A stretch of 64,000 nt of DNA from Erysipelotrichaceae bacterium (GCA_017405675.1 JAFRAB010000023.1:8928-72927); one strand, 5' to 3'; counted from the stretch's first letter, positions 1 to 8,547 are shown. Numbers and translations: made by a program. The notes: generated from the sequence alone by a model not told the origin.

Positions 1-1
1 G

Positions 2-211
2 CCGGTACCCGGCGGTCATGTTACCAGCGCCAAAGCCAGCTATGAGAGTGTTTATGGTCCAATCAGCAGTGAGTGGACCAGAGAAGAAAATAAAGTAAGA
101 TATGTATTTGAAATACCGGCCAACACTGTGGCAGAGGTCAGACTTCCGGATGAAAAGGAATTCACCGTTGGTCCGGGAATGCATGAATATGTTAGGAGTA
201 CAGATATATGA
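2..211 (+). CDS. alpha-L-rhamnosidase (GH78), C-terminal fragment cut by window edge
   Basis: An open frame runs in from the left edge and stops at the TGA at 209-211, giving the last 69 residues of a longer protein. The visible residues (HVTSAKASYESVYGPISSEW, then FEIPANTVAEVRLP) match what I recall of the C-terminal beta-sandwich of bacterial GH78 alpha-L-rhamnosidases, which ends in a P-A-N-T-x-A-x-V-x-L-P pattern. The catalytic barrel is outside the window. The enzyme would release terminal rhamnose from pectin side chains or plant glycosides. Its stop overlaps the ATG of the GH3 gene by 4 bases, so the two are translationally coupled. Family assignment is fairly secure; the substrate is inferred. 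Confidence 0.75.
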   Translation, partial: PVPGGHVTSAKASYESVYGPISSEWTREENKVRYVFEIPANTVAEVRLPDEKEFTVGPGMHEYVRSTDI

Positions 212-2544
212 TGGACATTGAAAAAATAATTCAGGAGATGACTTTGGAGGAGAAGATAGCTTTCTGTACCGGTAAGGACATGTGGCATACCAAAGAGTAT
301 CCGGCACATGGCATTGAAAGCATCATGATGACAGATGGTCCTCATGGCTTAAGATGTCAGAAGAACACTCAGGATAACCTGGGTTTAAATGAATCATTAC
401 CGGCCACCTGTTTTCCAACAGCTGTAACCAGCTGTGCCACCTGGGATCCGGAACTGTTAAGGCAGGAAGGTGAAGCCATTGCTGAGGAAGCCAGGGAATA
501 CGGTGTTTCCATTGTCCTGGGTCCTGGTGCCAATATCAAGAGAAATCCTTTGGGCGGCAGAAACTTTGAGTATATGTCCGAAGATCCTGTTTTAGCCGGC
601 AGAATGGCAGCTTCCTTTATCCGCGGAGCGGAGAACAGGGGCGTTGGAACTTCACTGAAGCATTTTGCCTGTAACAATCAGGAATATAAGAGACAGAACG
701 GCAACAGTATCGTTGATGAAAGAGCTCTGCGTGAAATATATCTGAAACCTTTTGAAATAGCAGTTAAGGAAAGTCATCCATCCACGGTAATGTGTTCATA
801 TAATCAGATCAACGGAACATATTCCAGCGATAACAGGAAACTGCTGACAGACATATTACGTGATGAATGGGGCTTTGACGGCCTGGTCATGACTGACTGG
901 GGTGCGATGGCTGACCGTATTAAGGGATTTAAAGCCGGCTGTGACCTCAACATGCCCGGAGGTTCCGCATACATGGAGAATAAAGTCCTTAAGGCTGTAA
1001 AAGACGGTTCACTTGATGAGAGATTCATAAATGAGAGTGTAAGACGCCTTTTACGTCTGATAGACAGAAAAGTTGAAGAGCATCCTGGTGAAGCTGACTG
1101 GAAGAAACATCAGGAACTGGCACTGAAAATTGCCCGTGAAGGGGCTGTATTATTAAAAAACGAGGGTGTTCTGCCTTTAAATAAAAAGGACATCGGCATT
1201 ATCGGTCACATGGCAAAAGAACTCAGATATCAGGGCTCCGGTTCCAGTCATATCAATCCGACTGAACTGCAGCAGATAACAGATATCTGGAGTGACGTTC
1301 CTTACACTGAAGGCGTTGACAATATGGGGAACATCACCAATCTGAATGAAGCCGTAAAGCTGGCTGAAAATGTCTCAACTGCAGTACTGTTCCTTGGTCT
1401 GCCTGAAGCTTATGAATCAGAAGCCTTTGACAGAGAACACATGAACCTGCCGCAGGGACACAACACCCTTATAGATGAAATCTGCAAGGTAAATGAGAAC
1501 GTTGTTGTAGTGTTATATGGCGGTTCTGCCATGCATATACCATGGGCTGATAAGGTGAAGGGCATTCTCTACATGGGTTTGCCGGGTCAGAGCGGTACTC
1601 AGGCTACGATTGATGTTCTTGAAGGGACTTATGAACCATCTGGCAGACTGGCAGAAAGCTGGCCGTTAGGCTATGACGATGTAGTCTCCCGTGAAACCTT
1701 TGGCCACAGAAATCCTGAATACCGTGAAAGCATATATGTAGGATACCGTTATTATGACAAAGCCGGTATGAAAGTGAGGTATCCGTTTGGCTACGGTCTG
1801 TCTTACACCGATTTTACCTATGGCAACATGAAACTGACCGATGATACCGTCAGTGTAGACATAACCAACAGCGGAAAAAGACGCGGCAGTGAAACCGTAC
1901 AGCTGTATGTGTCACCTGAAGATCAGCTGTTCAGATGCGTCAGAGAACTTAAGGAGTTTAGAAAGGTCTGCCTGGAACCTGGTGAGACCGTTACAGTTTC
2001 TTTTAAGATCACAGACAGTTTCTTTGAAGTATACAAAAACGGCTTCAGAAAAGCCGGTGGGAACTATAGGATCGAAATTGGTTCCAACAGCCGTAACATT
2101 GCCACTTCGCTTGACTATGCCGTTGAAGGAGAAACGGGACTGTTTGAGGAGTATAAAGGCAGCTGGTATGACACTGTCAGAGGTTTACCAGCACGCAGTG
2201 ATCTGGAGAAACTGCTTGGCAGCAGGATAAAGGACAATGAAGAACCGCGTAAAGGTTCGTTCACTCTGGATAATTCCTGTCTGGAAATGAAGGACAGTTC
2301 ACTGGTGATGAGAATTGAATATCTGGTCACCAAAGCCATCATTTCCAAGCCGTTTGCGAAGGAAGAAAGAACACTTGATAATCCATCCTACAAGATGATG
2401 CTTACCGCCGCAACTGACTGTCCGCTAAGAGCAACCATTATCAGTTCCAATGGTTCGATGAATGATAATGTTGCCGAAGGTCTTATTGAAATGGCCAACG
2501 GACATTTCATCAGAGGCATCGGCAAAATGATGGGTAAGAATTAA
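208..2544 (+). CDS. GH3 family beta-glycosidase (beta-glucosidase-like)
   Basis: This 778-residue protein has the order typical of bacterial GH3 enzymes: an N-terminal barrel beginning with the EEKIAFCTGKDMW block, the KHFACNNQE motif near residue 150, the nucleophile motif VMTDWGAM (Asp at residue 230), an alpha/beta sandwich, and a fibronectin type III-like domain from about residue 570 (SGKRRGSETVQLYVS). There is no signal peptide, so it acts on imported glycosides. About 120 residues beyond the FnIII domain form a tail I do not recognise but which is common in gut Bacillota GH3 proteins. ATG at 208 or 211 are both possible; 208 gives the 4-base overlap with the rhamnosidase. Substrate could be beta-glucoside, xyloside or similar; GH3 specificity cannot be read from sequence alone. 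Confidence 0.9.
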   Translation: MMDIEKIIQEMTLEEKIAFCTGKDMWHTKEYPAHGIESIMMTDGPHGLRCQKNTQDNLGLNESLPATCFPTAVTSCATWDPELLRQEGEAIAEEAREYGVSIVLGPGANIKRNPLGGRNFEYMSEDPVLAGRMAASFIRGAENRGVGTSLKHFACNNQEYKRQNGNSIVDERALREIYLKPFEIAVKESHPSTVMCSYNQINGTYSSDNRKLLTDILRDEWGFDGLVMTDWGAMADRIKGFKAGCDLNMPGGSAYMENKVLKAVKDGSLDERFINESVRRLLRLIDRKVEEHPGEADWKKHQELALKIAREGAVLLKNEGVLPLNKKDIGIIGHMAKELRYQGSGSSHINPTELQQITDIWSDVPYTEGVDNMGNITNLNEAVKLAENVSTAVLFLGLPEAYESEAFDREHMNLPQGHNTLIDEICKVNENVVVVLYGGSAMHIPWADKVKGILYMGLPGQSGTQATIDVLEGTYEPSGRLAESWPLGYDDVVSRETFGHRNPEYRESIYVGYRYYDKAGMKVRYPFGYGLSYTDFTYGNMKLTDDTVSVDITNSGKRRGSETVQLYVSPEDQLFRCVRELKEFRKVCLEPGETVTVSFKITDSFFEVYKNGFRKAGGNYRIEIGSNSRNIATSLDYAVEGETGLFEEYKGSWYDTVRGLPARSDLEKLLGSRIKDNEEPRKGSFTLDNSCLEMKDSSLVMRIEYLVTKAIISKPFAKEERTLDNPSYKMMLTAATDCPLRATIISSNGSMNDNVAEGLIEMANGHFIRGIGKMMGKN

Positions 2545-2575
2545 TATATGAAGAGTAAGAGGTTGTAATGAACTG

Positions 2576-2616
2576 AACCCCGAAATTAGGACAAAAACCT
2601 AATGGAGGGGTTTTTC
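2576..2616 (+). terminator. terminator-like hairpin at IS left end
   Basis: AACCCC and ATTAGG pair with CCTAAT and GGGGTT through a symmetric 3-base internal loop, followed by TTTTTC. It sits 30 bases after the GH3 stop and just before the transposase start, so it can both end GH3 transcription and shield the transposase from read-in. The same arrangement is seen in the second IS remnant at 54447-54483. Confidence 0.6.
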
Positions 2617-2618
2617 TT

Positions 2619-3317
2619 ATGAAATTAGCTTATGAAGAAAAATTAGAAATTTACAGATTATGGAAAGAAGAAGGATGGGGAGAAAAAAGAATAGCCAAAA
2701 GATTTAGTATCGGTCATTCAAATGCAGGATACATATTTCGTTTAATTGATAAACATGGACCAGAGATAGTAAAACATGATAAGAATAAATATTATTCTCT
2801 AGCGTTTAAAGAAGCAGCTGTTAAAAGAGCTTTATTAGGAAAAGAATCAATATTATCTGTTTCTATTGAATTAGGCCTTCCAACAGCCGGATTACTGCAT
2901 GCCTGGATTAAATCTTATAGGGAAAACGGGTATACTGTAGTTGAAAGGAAACGTGGCAGGCATGGCAAGGAAGAAACAGAAGACAATCGAGGAGTACGAA
3001 GCAGAACTGAAAGCCTTGAAGGAAGAGAACCTGAGGCTTACCATCGTGAACGAATACTTAAAAAAAATAGATGCCTTGGTTACGGAAAGAGAGAAGTCAG
3101 AAAAGAAGAAATCGCAGCAGTAATCAGCGAACTGAGGCAAGAGTTGAACTACAGTCTGAGGTTCATATTAGAAACCATTAAAGATAATAAAGAACTGCCA
3201 GCGATCAGCAGAAGTGATTACTACTACGTGATGTCTAAGAAAGACAAGGATCTCAAGAATGATTCGTTAATGAACCGTATTATCGATATTTATGTCTGTT
3301 TTTATCAGAACAGATGA
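2619..3317 (+). pseudogene. IS3-type transposase orfA/orfB remnant, frameshifted and truncated
   Basis: The frame starting at 2619 gives two helix-turn-helix regions (EEKLEIYRLWKEEGWGEKR; then SVSIELGLPTAGLLHAWIKS). After VVERKRGR near 2960 the real orfA continues in another frame (MARKKQKTIEEYEAELKAL at 2962-3123, a coiled coil ending in KKKSQQ), so a small indel of about two bases near 2958-2962 has broken orfA. From about 3100 the first frame again carries genuine protein, the start of orfB (EEIAAVISELRQELNYSLRF), which is the expected -1 relation of orfB to orfA in IS3 elements. It ends prematurely after NRIIDIYVCFYQNR, before the DDE domain. Non-functional. Confidence 0.8.
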
Positions 3318-3320
3318 TGA

Positions 3321-3326
3321 TATAAT
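3321..3326 (+). promoter_or_regulatory. candidate -10 box upstream of AraC-type regulator
   Basis: TATAAT lies 45 bases before the regulator's ATG, in the junction after the IS remnant. No convincing -35 hexamer is present at the normal spacing, so the promoter is only a suggestion. Confidence 0.3.
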
Positions 3327-3370
3327 CTTTATAAGAAAATAAAGAATTTAAGTAAAAAAAGAGCAATTAC

Positions 3371-4210
3371 ATGGATCCTATTAAAGAAGAAGTACAGTAC
3401 ATTAAAGATACGCCCATACGCATAATTCACGACAGTGAAATATCCATGTTCAGAGGAAGACTGCAACCACACTGGCATGAAGAAATCGAAATTGACTGCG
3501 TGCTGAACGGGAACGTCAATTATATTATTAACGGCACTAATTATAAGGTTTCCCAGGGTGAGATAGTCGTTGTAGACAGTAACATCATTCATTCCGGCTG
3601 CTGCAGCGAAGGGACAACACTGGAAGAAACCAGGGCTGAAGTGCTGACCATTCAGATCAATAAAAGCGTTCTGAACTACGCCAATTATGAGATTCCGGCC
3701 TTTCAGGAGCATATAAACAGTGCTGAAGGCCAGGAAATGAAGTCAATCATGCTGGAAATGATGAACAACTATGAGCGTAAGCCTCCTTATTATGAAATGC
3801 TTATTAACAGTCTCTGCCTGAAACTATGCTACTGTCTTTTATCACGCCATAGCTCAGACCGCAGCGGTTTTGGACCGTCCGGTAAAGTTAATGACAGTTT
3901 AAAACTGGCTCTTCAATACATTGAAAACCACTGTACAGAAGAACTGAAACTGGAAGATATAACAGAACTGACCGGCTATAACACTTCTTATTTTTCACGT
4001 ATTTTCCATCAGTATACCGGCTTTACCTTTGTGGAATACCTCAACAGATGCCGCGCCAATACAGCGGCCAGGTATCTGATGGAGTCAGATAAAAGTATTT
4101 CCGATATTGCGATGGATTCCGGGTTCCCCAATGTCAGTTCTTTCATCACGTTTTTTAAAAGGGAATTTAAGACAACACCGGAGAGATATCGCAGGCTGAA
4201 TAAGCATTAA
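3371..4210 (+). CDS. AraC/XylS family transcriptional regulator with cupin sensor
   Basis: The 279-residue protein has an N-terminal cupin-like sensor (residues about 20-110: LQPHWHEEIEIDCVLNG, then SQGEIVVVDSNIIHSG) and a C-terminal double helix-turn-helix from about residue 178 (LKLEDITELTGYNTSYFSRI; ISDIAMDSGFPNVSSFITFF; ending TTPERYRRL), the classic AraC layout and length. It is probably a sugar-responsive activator. It precedes the symporter-esterase group at 4379-8322 and is the obvious candidate to control it, and perhaps the rhamnosidase/GH3 genes upstream. The ribosome binding site is weak (A-rich with AAAGAG), and the start at 3371 is chosen for length and homology. Confidence 0.9.
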   Translation: MDPIKEEVQYIKDTPIRIIHDSEISMFRGRLQPHWHEEIEIDCVLNGNVNYIINGTNYKVSQGEIVVVDSNIIHSGCCSEGTTLEETRAEVLTIQINKSVLNYANYEIPAFQEHINSAEGQEMKSIMLEMMNNYERKPPYYEMLINSLCLKLCYCLLSRHSSDRSGFGPSGKVNDSLKLALQYIENHCTEELKLEDITELTGYNTSYFSRIFHQYTGFTFVEYLNRCRANTAARYLMESDKSISDIAMDSGFPNVSSFITFFKREFKTTPERYRRLNKH

Positions 4211-4247
4211 AAGTAAAAAAATAATAATTTCTTGTAAAACGTTAGAA

Positions 4248-4272
4248 AGACAGCATCAGCTGTCTTATTTTA
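4248..4272 (+). terminator. rho-independent terminator after AraC gene
   Basis: AGACAGC pairs with GCTGTCT across an ATCA loop, followed by TATTTTAT. It lies 37 bases after the regulator stop codon. Confidence 0.7.
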
Positions 4273-4327
4273 TAATAATCATATAGCATAGTTGGCAGAA
4301 TAATAGGATGTGTTAAAGATACGTTTT

Positions 4328-4333
4328 TATAAT
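4328..4333 (+). promoter_or_regulatory. candidate -10 box for the symporter-esterase operon
   Basis: TATAAT occurs 45 bases before the ancestral symporter ATG at 4379, after the AraC terminator. A good -35 is not visible at 16-18 bases, which would suit an activator-dependent promoter, but this is inference. Confidence 0.3.
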
Positions 4334-4378
4334 AGGCGCTTCTAGGTAAACACAGAGGGCCAACAGAAAAGAGGAAAT

Positions 4379-4453
4379 ATGAAAAAGGAAAAGAAATAGC
4401 AGCATCCTGACTGGCAGACTACAGCCAAGGAGCGATTCAGCTACTATCTTGGC
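4379..4453 (+). other. ancestral 5' end of the GPH symporter, interrupted by an in-frame TAG at 4397-4399
   Basis: A proper start (GAGG Shine-Dalgarno at 4371-4374, ATG at 4379) begins the same frame as the downstream symporter and reads MKKEKK, then TAG, then QHPDWQTTAKERFSYYLG and straight on into the transporter. The residues after the stop (TTAKERFSYYLG) are the conserved N-terminus I expect for this symporter subgroup, so the amber codon is a nonsense mutation, or a sequencing error, inside the real gene. TAG serves as an ordinary stop elsewhere in the window (for example at 7525-7527), which argues against recoding. Confidence 0.8.
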
Positions 4454-5854
4454 TTGATTTCTCCATATACCATGAGCGGTATGATGGGGACATTCCTGAC
4501 CACTTATCTTCTGCTCTCCGGCATAAAACCGGAGGTATCAGCCGCTTTGCTTCTGGTAATGAAGATCATAGACGGTGTCGATGACCTGTTATTTGGCTGG
4601 ATCATTGACCGCTACCGTCCTGAGAAGAATCCAAAGCTTAAGAAGATCGTAGGAGAAGGAAGATTTCTGCCATGGTACAAGTTAATATGGCCGATCATGC
4701 CTATTGGAATTATCGGTCTTTACTGCATGCCGCTGTCATTAAGCACAACTGCAAAGATTGCCTGGGTTGGTTTCTTCTATCTGATTGCGGATATTGGTTA
4801 CAGCTTCATGGACATCGCCATGACTTCCATGCAGACTACTCTTACCAGTAATTCCCATGAACGTGATCAGCTGATCATGAAAGGCATGATTACCCTGTTT
4901 GTCATCATGATGCCGATCAGTGCCTTAGCCAGTGTTCTTGCCAGCAGTAAAGTAGGCCTGTCATTCAGAACAATAGCGTTTATCTTCGTTTCTCTGGCAA
5001 TAGTGCTTCTGATACCGATGATAACTCAGGTAAAGGAACATGCCTATACCGGTAAGGATGAGAGCAACCAAAACGTTACTGATGAGAAGTCATCATTCTT
5101 CCAGTCACTTCTGGATGCCCTGCATAACAGAAATCTTCTGGCCTTCTATGGTGGCAAGATGCTTCAGACCATGTTGTCAACAACTGATGCCATAGGCATC
5201 ATAGGTGCGTATTATCTGTTTGGAAATGAACTTGTCATTACCATCCAGGGCATGGTCGGAACTATTCTGGGATTTATCATGATGCTGATTCTGCCGAAAA
5301 TATATGAGAAACATGACCGTCACAAAATCTACATGACCTTTACTCCGATTGCCATTGCGATAGCCGTCCTGGTTTATATCATGGGACACAAGAACATTGC
5401 ATTATATATAGTCATGCAGTGTTTGCTGCAGATACCTAAATCCATTGCCGGCGGTTGTGAGAACTTCATGAAGCCGCAGGTTATTGAATACGGCAAGTAT
5501 AAGACCGGCAAGGATATTACCGGCATCCAGGCTTCTCTTTCTACTTTTGCCCAGATCTTTTCCAATGCCTTCCCGGGTTCAATTGCCTTAACGATTCTGG
5601 CTGCAGCAGGATGGCAGACAGTACAGGCGGAAAGCTTCAAGGAGTTAGTAGAAATGGGTATTACTCAGCCAGAAGGTGCCATTAAGGCCTTATGGTTCAT
5701 TACAGCAGGATTGCCAATCATCGGCTATGTTCTGCTATATATCTGTAACCTCTTCTACAACCTTAATGATAAGGATGTTGATATCATGATCCGCTACAAT
5801 AACGGTGAGATCAGCAGAGAAGAGTGTGACCAGTTACTCTCAAAGAAATATTAA
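4454..5854 (+). CDS. GPH-family (MelB-like) glycoside:cation symporter, 5' end damaged
   Basis: The open part of the gene encodes 466 residues with about twelve membrane helices, resembling glycoside-pentoside-hexuronide:cation symporters; the GVDDLLFGWIIDRYR segment near residue 40 is the conserved D-x-x-x-x-x-x-G-x-x-x-D motif of the family. The true gene started at 4379 but has an amber codon at codon 7. Translation could in principle restart at TTG 4454 or ATG 4472, losing 25-31 residues including the lead into the first helix. It heads a tight cluster with an esterase, a PHP protein and another esterase, so its cargo is probably an acylated or glycosylated plant compound. Whether it still works is unknown. 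Confidence 0.75.
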   Translation: MISPYTMSGMMGTFLTTYLLLSGIKPEVSAALLLVMKIIDGVDDLLFGWIIDRYRPEKNPKLKKIVGEGRFLPWYKLIWPIMPIGIIGLYCMPLSLSTTAKIAWVGFFYLIADIGYSFMDIAMTSMQTTLTSNSHERDQLIMKGMITLFVIMMPISALASVLASSKVGLSFRTIAFIFVSLAIVLLIPMITQVKEHAYTGKDESNQNVTDEKSSFFQSLLDALHNRNLLAFYGGKMLQTMLSTTDAIGIIGAYYLFGNELVITIQGMVGTILGFIMMLILPKIYEKHDRHKIYMTFTPIAIAIAVLVYIMGHKNIALYIVMQCLLQIPKSIAGGCENFMKPQVIEYGKYKTGKDITGIQASLSTFAQIFSNAFPGSIALTILAAAGWQTVQAESFKELVEMGITQPEGAIKALWFITAGLPIIGYVLLYICNLFYNLNDKDVDIMIRYNNGEISREECDQLLSKKY

Positions 5855-5872
5855 ATCAGGACACAGACAATT

Positions 5873-6811
5873 ATGAGACTGAAACTTTACTTAGCAATCA
5901 GAAACGCTAAAAAATACATTAAGAAGCATAACCATCCCGGAAGGATGATAGCTACAGAAGAAGATTATGAAAAATGGCGTCAGAGAAACCGTAACATGGA
6001 CCGTGACTGCCTTACTGCTGATGAGAAACTGAAAAAAGGATTGAAGGTTGAGAAGATCGATCTGCCTCATACTTCCGGCTGGCGTATCAGTAAGGAAGGT
6101 AATCCAGAGGATAAGATACTTTATCATATTCACGGCGGGGGATTCATCAATGGCTGTACGAAGATGGCATTTTCCTTCCTTGCCTATGTTGTGAATAACT
6201 GGGGATATAATGTGTACTCAACAGATTACCGTCTGGCGCCTGATAATCAGTGCATCGATTCGATAACGGACTGTGAAGACGGCTATAAATATCTTCTTGA
6301 ACACTATTCTCCTGAGAATATCATTCTGATGGGTGAATCAGCCGGAGGAAATCTGGTATTAGGCCTGCCTCATAAGCTGAGAGATGATGGCCTGCCTTTC
6401 CCTGGGGGAATTGTTTCTGATTCACCGGTCGTGCAGTTTGTTCACTATCCTTACAGTTATTATGAGAATGCCTGTAAGACTGACTTCGGAATCATCTTCG
6501 GCATTAATGAAGCCGTTCTGGCTGTTTATCAGGGAGATCTTCCGGTAGATCATCCGTATCTTTCTCCTTTATGCGGAGATCTCAGCGGTTATCCGCCGGT
6601 CTATCTGGATGCTTCAGACAGGGAAAGCTTAAGAGATGAGGCAAGAATGATGTATGTCAGGCTTAAGGAAGAAGGATGTGATGTAGAGTATCATGAGTTT
6701 AAGGATTTCTTCCATGCCCAGATGCCTAACATAAAATCACGTTCCACCCGTAAGGAGCAGCATCCCTGTATCCTGGCCTTCATACATAAAGTATTTCATG
6801 AGGTGAAATAA
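5873..6811 (+). CDS. alpha/beta hydrolase, hormone-sensitive-lipase-like esterase
   Basis: This 312-residue protein has the HSL-family signature: oxyanion motif HGGG at residues 87-90, nucleophile in GESAGG (Ser156), a likely catalytic Asp in DRESLRDEA (Asp249) and His281 in DFFHAQ. There is no signal peptide, so it is a cytoplasmic carboxylesterase or deacetylase. It follows the symporter by 18 bases and its stop overlaps the next start by one base (TAATG). The likely job is removing acyl groups from the imported substrate. The exact ester is unknown. Confidence 0.85.
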   Translation: MRLKLYLAIRNAKKYIKKHNHPGRMIATEEDYEKWRQRNRNMDRDCLTADEKLKKGLKVEKIDLPHTSGWRISKEGNPEDKILYHIHGGGFINGCTKMAFSFLAYVVNNWGYNVYSTDYRLAPDNQCIDSITDCEDGYKYLLEHYSPENIILMGESAGGNLVLGLPHKLRDDGLPFPGGIVSDSPVVQFVHYPYSYYENACKTDFGIIFGINEAVLAVYQGDLPVDHPYLSPLCGDLSGYPPVYLDASDRESLRDEARMMYVRLKEEGCDVEYHEFKDFFHAQMPNIKSRSTRKEQHPCILAFIHKVFHEVK

Positions 6812-7527
6812 TGATACAGAAACCTGTTATTGACCTGCATACTCATACCATAGCTTCCGGACACGCCTACGGTACCGTCAGGGAAAATGCCCTTGGGGCA
6901 AAGGAGAAAGGCTTATCGGGTCTTGGTATCAGTGATCATGCCTATCCCAATGATCTGTCTCAGTTTGTACCGTCTTTCGGCAACATGCATGCCATACCGC
7001 GTACTCTCTATGGGGTCAATATCTATTATGGCATTGAAAACAATGTGGAAAACGACGGTTCAATGACCTTGGAGGGCTTATACCTTGCCATGCTTGATTA
7101 CTGCATTGTCGGAATTCACGGGACCCGTTATGAGAATCAGGGAATCGAAAAGAACACAGACAATCTGATAAAGTGCCTGCAGAATCCCAAGACATTCTTT
7201 GTTTCTCATCCTGATGATGGTTACTTTCCTTTGGACTATGAAAGACTTGTTCTGGCTGCTAAGGAATATGGAGTTGCCCTGGAAGTAAATAACAGTCATG
7301 TAAAGCATCCATGGAGGAAGGGAACTCTGGAAAACATCCGGACCTATCTGGATTTATGCATGAAGTACCGAGTCAATATATTTGTCGGTTCAGATGCTCA
7401 TGATCCCAGCCAGATCGGTGATTTTGATACCGCTTTGGCTTTGCTGGATGAGTTTGGCTTTGATGAAGATCTGATCATCAATACCAGTGAAGAGAAATTC
7501 AGAAAGTTTATCAATTATAGAGAATAG
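6811..7527 (+). CDS. PHP-domain metal-dependent phosphoesterase (YcdX-like)
   Basis: The 238-residue protein starts DLHTHTIASGHAYGT and continues with GISDHAYP, GIENNVEN, SHPDDGYF, EVNNSH and GSDAHDP, the ordered His/Asp metal ligands of the PHP family. It resembles E. coli YcdX, a trinuclear metal phosphatase of unsettled physiological role. The one-base overlap with the upstream esterase gene shows coupling. In this cluster it might hydrolyse a sugar phosphate made from the imported substrate, which is an inference. Confidence 0.8.
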   Translation: MIQKPVIDLHTHTIASGHAYGTVRENALGAKEKGLSGLGISDHAYPNDLSQFVPSFGNMHAIPRTLYGVNIYYGIENNVENDGSMTLEGLYLAMLDYCIVGIHGTRYENQGIEKNTDNLIKCLQNPKTFFVSHPDDGYFPLDYERLVLAAKEYGVALEVNNSHVKHPWRKGTLENIRTYLDLCMKYRVNIFVGSDAHDPSQIGDFDTALALLDEFGFDEDLIINTSEEKFRKFINYRE

Positions 7528-7548
7528 GATACGCAGAGGATTGACAAT

Positions 7549-8322
7549 ATGGTTGATATATTTAAGCTTACTATCCCGCAGCTGACGGAAGATGAAGAAA
7601 GAACAGCATATATTTACGTTCCGGACCGTTTTAAGGATCATCCTGAAGAACGTTATCCTGTCCTTTACATGTTTGACGGGCATAATCTTTTCTTTGATGA
7701 AACAGCCTCTTTTGGCAAGAGTTGGGGAATGAAGAAATATCTGGATGAGCATGATACTCCTTTGATCGTGGCTTCCGTAGCCTGTAACTTTCATAAGGAA
7801 TCCTACCGCCTTGGCGGAAGGTTTTCCGAATACAGTCCTTTCTCCTTTGAAGATCCCATGATTGGCAGTATTAAAGGAAGAGGGAGTATAACCATGGACT
7901 GGATGGTAAATGAGTTTAAGTCTCTGATCGATAAAAAATATCCGACCATCCCTGACAGAAAGCATACTTTTATTGGCGGCAGTTCTATGGGCGGCCTGAT
8001 GACTTTATACGCCGTTTTGGAATATAACCAGTACTTTTCAAGGGGAGCTGCAGTATCTCCTGCCGTGTATTTTTCCTTTGAGAATGTTAAGGAAATAATC
8101 AGATCAGCAACTATAGAGAAGGATACCGTTCTGTATATTGATTACGGTGAAAAAGAACTGTTTGACAGCCGAGCGGAAAAAGATTTCAGAGACATGGTAT
8201 ATCTGCTGCAGGAAAAAAGAGTACTTCTTGAAAGCAGAATCGTTCCCAGCGGCATTCATTCTGAAGTAACCTGGGAAAAACAACTTCCTTTCTTAATTGA
8301 TGTGTTGTTTTATGAACTGTAA
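7549..8322 (+). CDS. esterase D/Fes-like alpha/beta hydrolase
   Basis: The 257-residue protein opens with the RTAYIYVPDRF region, then YPVLYMFDGHNLF, and carries the nucleophile motif GGSSMGG (Ser146) with a C-terminal His in SGIHSEVTW. This is the putative-esterase family that includes esterase D, feruloyl and siderophore esterases. It lacks a signal peptide. It is the last gene of the cluster and is followed by a terminator. A second esterase beside an HSL-type enzyme points to a multiply acylated plant substrate. Substrate not assignable from sequence. Confidence 0.85.
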   Translation: MVDIFKLTIPQLTEDEERTAYIYVPDRFKDHPEERYPVLYMFDGHNLFFDETASFGKSWGMKKYLDEHDTPLIVASVACNFHKESYRLGGRFSEYSPFSFEDPMIGSIKGRGSITMDWMVNEFKSLIDKKYPTIPDRKHTFIGGSSMGGLMTLYAVLEYNQYFSRGAAVSPAVYFSFENVKEIIRSATIEKDTVLYIDYGEKELFDSRAEKDFRDMVYLLQEKRVLLESRIVPSGIHSEVTWEKQLPFLIDVLFYEL

Positions 8323-8347
8323 CTCTAAAAAAAGGTAAAGGATATTA

Positions 8348-8379
8348 AAATCAGAAACTCATGTTTCTGGTTTTTTGTT
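8348..8379 (+). terminator. rho-independent terminator after esterase cluster
   Basis: CAGAAAC pairs with GTTTCTG across TCAT, followed by GTTTTTTG; 26 bases after the last esterase stop. Confidence 0.75.
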
Positions 8380-8397
8380 TGTAATATAAACTTAAAG

Positions 8398-8535
8398 ATG
8401 GCAGAAATTTACTTGACAAATCAGGTTTTCTACAAGTCATTAATTGCAGAAGATCTTCATGCCTACATGGCCATGCTGCTGAGAAAGGCAATCAGCTGCG
8501 GTGAACTGCTTAAGTCAGAAATCATCATAGATTAA
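8398..8535 (+). CDS. small ORF of 45 residues, unrecognised, possibly a gene remnant
   Basis: Between two terminators an ATG at 8398 opens 45 codons (MAEIYLTNQVFYKSLIAED... ending SEIIID). The composition is protein-like and the stop is followed by a terminator, but the Shine-Dalgarno (TTAAAG) is weak and I recognise no family. It may be the decayed C-terminus of a larger gene. This is the only content of the 374-base gap between the esterase and the GH31 gene besides the terminators and a promoter. Confidence 0.2.
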   Translation: MAEIYLTNQVFYKSLIAEDLHAYMAMLLRKAISCGELLKSEIIID

Positions 8536-8547
8536 TTGGGAATTACA

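Larger units (their letters stand above)
2566..3318 (+). mobile_element. IS3-family (IS150-type) insertion sequence remnant, right end missing
   Basis: The left end begins around TGAACTGAACCCCGAAATTA and is followed by a terminator-like hairpin and a transposase orfA. The orfA and the first part of orfB can be read, but the sequence leaves the transposase frame after about position 3285 and no DDE integrase core or matching right end follows. It lies between the GH3 gene and the AraC regulator. A second, different IS remnant lies at 54405-54620. The element is dead as it stands: it has a frameshift in orfA and no catalytic domain. Confidence 0.8.

Noticed and set aside
1889..2230. 113-codon ORF inside the GH3 gene
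   Set aside because: Lies within a well-supported gene in another frame; composition is cysteine/serine-rich noise.
4235..4250. cre-like site TTGTAAAACGTTAGAA after the AraC gene
   Set aside because: Spacing of the TG and CG core is off by one base from the cre consensus and it sits at a gene end before a terminator.
4397..4399. TAG as a recoded sense codon (pyrrolysine or suppressor)
   Set aside because: TAG ends other genes in the window, for example at 7525-7527 and 23124-23126, and no recoding element is visible; a simple nonsense change or sequencing error is more likely.
7390..7965. 191-codon minus-strand ORF across the PHP and esterase genes
   Set aside because: Antisense to two genes with clear motifs and without its own ribosome binding site or family signature.
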